A program made the position numbers and the translations under genes. Positions 41,158 through 43,957 of a stretch of 43,957 nucleotides of DNA are shown here, in pieces (within the stretch, counting starts at the first letter, position 1; each line of letters begins with the position of its first letter). Source of the DNA: an uncultured Ruminococcus sp. (GTDB taxonomy: Bacteria; Bacillota; Clostridia; Oscillospirales; Ruminococcaceae); assembly GCA_902787365.1 (NCBI GenBank), contig CADAGC010000018.1:1-43957 (forward strand), read 5' to 3'. The notes beneath the pieces were generated by a model. It was not told the DNA's origin and did no database searches. It saw only the letters and a list, made by a program, of their open reading frames with translations.

Positions 41158-42267
41158 TTATTCCCATCCTCTCGCCTCAAATGATGTGATAAAGCCCGAA
41201 CTGTTTATGCGGTGCGTGACCTCGCTAAGATAATACTTGTTATCCGCAAGCTTGTCAACATTCTCCACCTGTAAAAACCGTCCCGGAACTATCTCCGGCA
41301 GGCCTATCAGCTCACCCTCTGCGTAGTAGCTGTTTTGCAGCATTTTCTCGGCTATGGCCGCAGCTCTTATTTTTGCCTTCTCCTCGCTGTCGGCATCGGC
41401 ATCTATAAAAAACTGCTGCTGCGAGGGTGTCATAACCGGGGTGCTGCTCACAGTCGTCTTGGCCTTTGTCTTTGAGGATACGGCCTTACTGTTAACAGGA
41501 TCATAGCCTATCACGTTTATCTCGGTGTCGAGATAATCAGCCATAGTGCTAAGTCTCATAAGCTCCCTGCCGAGGTTCACGGTCATGATGGGCGTCTTGT
41601 TCTTGCAGGGCTTTCTGAAATACGCCTTATCGTAAAGGATAAAAAATTCCCTTTCAGACTTGCCGTGCCCGAGCAGCTCGTTTCTGACAAAGTTATAGTC
41701 ATTTGTGCTTTGTGAAACGGGGGCAGTCAGATTATCAGTCGTTGCCTCGGCCTCTATACTGCAAAGCTTTGAGTACCTGCCCATGACCTTTTTAAATATG
41801 TCCGAATAGTTCTTATCCTCGTAAAGCTGCTTTCTGATGCCGTTTGTCATCATCAGTTTCCTTGCGTCCATAAGCTTTACCACAAGCACCGGCTCATCGT
41901 ATATCTCGCAGCCTATGCCCGCCACATAGCCCTTGAACACGGGCGTTGTAGCCGAAAGGTAGCCAAGCTCTATCTCTATGACAGTTCCGAGCTTGAAAAG
42001 CCCCTTTACCTTGCTGTCAAAGCTGTGCTTCTCAATGTCATAAACGTCTGCTATCTTTATTATTACCATTCCCGCACACTCGAGCGACAGAGTGACCGTA
42101 AGCTCGGTGACGGTCAGCTTGTTTTTTGCGATAAGATCGCTGCCGCTTGATTTTATCTTGAAGGCGGGAACTATGAAATTGCCGTACTTGTTTTCACTCT
42201 GAGCATCTCGCCCACGGGTATGTCGAGAGGGTTCATTATGCCGTTTGCGTCTGCTATCCTGCGCCAC
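41158..42267 (-). CDS. Phage late control D / gp27-like hub protein
   Basis: Up to 369 aa. From about residue 30 (NKYGNFIVPAFKIKSSGSDL) the protein matches the gpD/gp27 hub family: ELTVTLSLECAGMVIIKI, LFKLGTVIEIELGYLSATTPVFKGYVAGIG, LVVKLMDARKLMMTNGIRKQLYEDKNYSDIFKKVMGRYS, and the end GLPEIVPGRFLQVENVDKLADNKYYLSEVTHRINSSGFITSFEARGW. It forms the trimeric collar under the spike. The start is unclear: the only usual start codon before the conserved part is GTG at 42265-42267, which has no ribosome site and overlaps the LysM gene by 97 bases. Conserved sequence begins near 42180, so an unusual start or coupling is possible. Confidence 0.9.
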   Translation of the reverse strand: MAQDSRRKRHNEPSRHTRGRDAQSENKYGNFIVPAFKIKSSGSDLIAKNKLTVTELTVTLSLECAGMVIIKIADVYDIEKHSFDSKVKGLFKLGTVIEIELGYLSATTPVFKGYVAGIGCEIYDEPVLVVKLMDARKLMMTNGIRKQLYEDKNYSDIFKKVMGRYSKLCSIEAEATTDNLTAPVSQSTNDYNFVRNELLGHGKSEREFFILYDKAYFRKPCKNKTPIMTVNLGRELMRLSTMADYLDTEINVIGYDPVNSKAVSSKTKAKTTVSSTPVMTPSQQQFFIDADADSEEKAKIRAAAIAEKMLQNSYYAEGELIGLPEIVPGRFLQVENVDKLADNKYYLSEVTHRINSSGFITSFEARGWE

Positions 42268-42905
42268 TCGCGCACATCGCCGTATTCGTTTTTGGATATA
42301 TTCCAGATATTGTTATCTTCCGACATCACCCTTGCCTTTGTACGGTCGGGTGACATCAGGGGGCTTTTCTTCTGTGATGCATTGCCGCTTGTGCCCCTCA
42401 TCGTCAGATCAACGACTGCACGCAGCGGCTTACCCGTTTTGTCAAACATAGTGTATGACACCACTACGCTTTCGGCAAACCCGACAAACTGTGTAGTGCC
42501 CCACACGAACGCCGCATTCGGGGGCTTATGCTTATCGCCGTCTATCTCGGTGAGCGAGGTTATCTTATTTATCGTCTTGGTGATATCCTTATCCTCGCCG
42601 CCCATTATAGCACTCACAGCTCCCGTTAACATAGACGAGACCGATGTTGGCTCGTCGCAGTCAAAATAGAGCTTAACATTGAGCGTATCAAAGGGTTTGC
42701 CCTTGAACACACTGGTCGGCTCGTTTTCTTGTCGGCGTTCTTTTTCGGTAAAGTTGCTCCTGTTGGTTATCCTGTAATCCGAGGGGTTGAACTGAACAGG
42801 TATCTGCTCGACATTCCCGCCCGCTATGACTATCACCGCCTTAGCGCTTGCGAACTTGCCCGCTATCTTGCTGCCGATATTTGAAAGTGTGCTGGTAAGA
42901 CCCAT
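42171..42905 (-). CDS. CIS tube/LysM-domain protein (Afp7/Pvc7-like)
   Basis: 244 aa. The N-terminal CIS-tube-type domain has AVIVIAGGNVEQIPVQFNPSDYRITNRSNFTEKERR, then LNVKLYFDCDEPTSV and FVWGTTQFVGFAESVVVSYTMFDKTGKPLRAVVDLTMRG. A C-terminal LysM motif follows (about 195-240: NIWNISKNEYGDVREWRRIADANGIMNPLDIPVGEMLRV). This is the Afp7/gp53-like protein that joins tube or hub to baseplate; in CIS the LysM domain is structural and need not bind cell wall. ATG at 42905 follows AAAGGGG. Its end overlaps the annotated hub start. Confidence 0.94.
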   Translation of the reverse strand: MGLTSTLSNIGSKIAGKFASAKAVIVIAGGNVEQIPVQFNPSDYRITNRSNFTEKERRQENEPTSVFKGKPFDTLNVKLYFDCDEPTSVSSMLTGAVSAIMGGEDKDITKTINKITSLTEIDGDKHKPPNAAFVWGTTQFVGFAESVVVSYTMFDKTGKPLRAVVDLTMRGTSGNASQKKSPLMSPDRTKARVMSEDNNIWNISKNEYGDVREWRRIADANGIMNPLDIPVGEMLRVKTSTAIS

Positions 42906-42920
42906 TACGATACCCCTTTC

Positions 42921-43957
42921 TTACTGCGAGAACCTCGATCTGTCAAAGCGAAGCCTGCTGCGCAGTTTTCTTATCATTTCCTCGGATATGCTGTCCATAT
43001 CTGACGATCTGAGTGTCTGTGTTTCCATTACACGCTGCTTTTCGAGCAGCTGCTCTATCATTTTGGTGTTTTGCTGCACCTTTTCCTCGGTGCGCTCTAT
43101 GGCCGCCATAGCATCGCCTATCCCGCGTGTGCCCATATCAAAGCTCGGTGTCAGTCCTGCGCTTGCACCCTCTATGAGGTTGCCGAACTGCCTCTCAAGC
43201 TCAGCCTGAGTGGGCTGATGAGGCGGGGCTGTGCTTATGTCGGGGGCATTTGCCGCCGCAGGCTCACGGTAATGCAGCGTGACCGTATCGTGTACGGCAA
43301 CAGGCTTTATCATATCCACCCTTCCCTCATCTGTGCGGGGCGCTGTCAGCGTTTTGCCGTTAAGTATGCTTATGCTTTTGCGCCCGATGATATTCTTTGC
43401 TGCGGGCACAAGACCCATGCTTTCTATCAGCGTCTGATAGGTCGGTTGGGTGTAGGCCGTCAGAGTATTATTTGATGTGTTGTATACATCGCCCGACTGC
43501 GCCGACTTTTGCTCGGTGATTCTTTCAAGCAGTTCATTTAGTATGACCCTTTCGCCCGCTTCTCGCATTTGCATTTCGGGTGCGGGCAGTGCTTTATCTT
43601 CGCTCTGTGAAGTCAGGTGATTTTTGCCGTTTAACAGGCTGATGCTAAGGTTGTTTAAAATGCTCCTGCTCGGCGGCACAAGACCCATGCTTTCTATCAG
43701 CGTCTGATAGGTCGGTCGGGTGTAGGCCGTCAGAGTATTATTTGATGTGTTGTATACATCGCCCGACTGCGCCGACTTTTGCTCGGTCATTCTTTCAAGC
43801 AGCTCGTTTAGTATGACCCTTTCGCCCGCTTCTCGCATTTGCATTTCGGGCGCGGGCAGAACTTTTTCTTCACTCTGTGAAGTCAGGTGATTTTTTCCGT
43901 TTAACAGGCTGATGCTAAGGTTGTTTAAAATGCTCCTGCTCGGCGGCACAAGACCCA
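42921..43957 (-). CDS. Repeat-containing protein, 5' end beyond window (candidate tape measure or cargo)
   Basis: At least 345 residues; the frame is open to the right edge and the apparent start at 43949 is only a GTG inside a repeat. It contains 90-residue near-identical repeats (PPSRSILNNLSISLLNGKNH...QTLIESMGLV), of which two full DNA copies are visible and a third begins at the edge. Each copy carries an acidic helix (EAGERVILNELLERMTEQ) and an Asn/Thr-rich linker. After a diverged copy (PAAKNIIGRKSISILNGKTL) come a Pro/Ala linker and a C-terminal coiled coil (IERTEEKVQQNTKMIEQLLEKQRVMETQ) with a basic end. I do not recognise a family. Its position just before the LysM gene fits a structural part. 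Confidence 0.85.
   Translation of the reverse strand, partial: GLVPPSRSILNNLSISLLNGKNHLTSQSEEKVLPAPEMQMREAGERVILNELLERMTEQKSAQSGDVYNTSNNTLTAYTRPTYQTLIESMGLVPPSRSILNNLSISLLNGKNHLTSQSEDKALPAPEMQMREAGERVILNELLERITEQKSAQSGDVYNTSNNTLTAYTQPTYQTLIESMGLVPAAKNIIGRKSISILNGKTLTAPRTDEGRVDMIKPVAVHDTVTLHYREPAAANAPDISTAPPHQPTQAELERQFGNLIEGASAGLTPSFDMGTRGIGDAMAAIERTEEKVQQNTKMIEQLLEKQRVMETQTLRSSDMDSISEEMIRKLRSRLRFDRSRFSQ
43406..43957 (-). repeat. Tandem 270-bp in-frame coding repeat
   Basis: Copies at 43406-43675 and 43676-43945 differ at only a handful of positions, and a third copy starts at 43946 and runs off the edge. Each begins GCACAAGACCCATG on the plus strand. 270 is a multiple of three, so copy number can change without breaking the frame. 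The near-identity implies recent duplication or ongoing homogenisation. Confidence 0.92.

Noticed and set aside
42171-42905. LysM protein as a cell-wall hydrolase
   Set aside because: No hydrolase domain; the N-terminal CIS-tube domain and position make it the Afp7-like structural part.
1-43957. tRNA, rRNA, insertion sequence or integrase
   Set aside because: None seen on either strand; no transposase-like or recombinase motifs and no terminal inverted repeats around gene blocks.

Overview
The window looks like the chromosome of a gut-type Clostridia (Oscillospiraceae/Ruminococcus-like) bacterium. Ribosome binding sites are strong AGGAGG/GGGGGT types, promoters are sigma-A-like, and the gene families are those common in low-to-mid GC Firmicutes: XRE plus SLOG genes, a YeeF/YezG-type toxin and immunity pair, SARP regulators and a SpoIIE-like protein. 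The species assignment is inference; there is no rRNA or tRNA to anchor it.

Left part (1-11 kb, visibly more AT-rich): an accessory region. It holds the tail of a small ORF, a 501-aa protein with a possible nuclease-type motif, an XRE regulator divergent from a SLOG-family gene with a promoter buried in an inverted repeat, and then a tight plus-strand cluster: dynamin-like GTPase, a 1201-aa HerA/DUF87-type ATPase with a very long Ser/Thr-rich insert, a His-Me finger nuclease toxin, and its YezG/DUF600-type immunity protein. An AlbA_2 plus PD-(D/E)XK-like gene interrupted by one in-frame TAA follows. The GTPase-ATPase-toxin-immunity set is one of the two most interesting things here. It could be a defence system or a toxin export/deployment device.

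Right part (11-44 kb, minus strand, more GC-rich): a contractile injection system (CIS, eCIS/Afp/PVC-like) locus. In order of transcription it has a repeat-containing protein running off the right edge, a LysM/CIS-tube protein, a gpD-like hub, a gpV/gp5-like spike, gp25, two baseplate-J-like proteins, a tail protein I and a putative fibre/Ig protein. A GC-rich repeat spacer follows. Next come a pseudokinase-like membrane protein, a MORN membrane protein (frameshifted), a Pvc16/DUF4255 cap, an Ig-like protein, a DUF4280 PAAR-like tip, a degenerate class III cyclase, a degenerate SpoIIE-type sensor phosphatase, AAA+ ATPase 2, two chaperone-like small proteins, a STAND-SARP regulator, AAA+ ATPase 1 and a charged protein. 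A separate strong promoter then drives sheath, tube, an SH3b protein and a Gly/Ala-rich hydrophobic protein, and a rho-independent terminator ends the unit. A response regulator with a SARP-type output domain sits just beyond, with its own promoter.

How they fit: sheath, tube, baseplate, spike, cap and AAA+ genes make up most of a contractile particle. Unusual for a CIS, the operon also carries three signalling-enzyme look-alikes (kinase, PP2C phosphatase, nucleotidyl cyclase) that all seem to lack catalytic residues. It also has three predicted membrane-anchored proteins and two SARP-type regulators. This suggests a membrane-linked, signal-gated CIS rather than a simple freely released particle (inference). 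No tape-measure gene is obvious; the two candidates are the Gly/Ala-rich protein and the repeat protein at the right edge.
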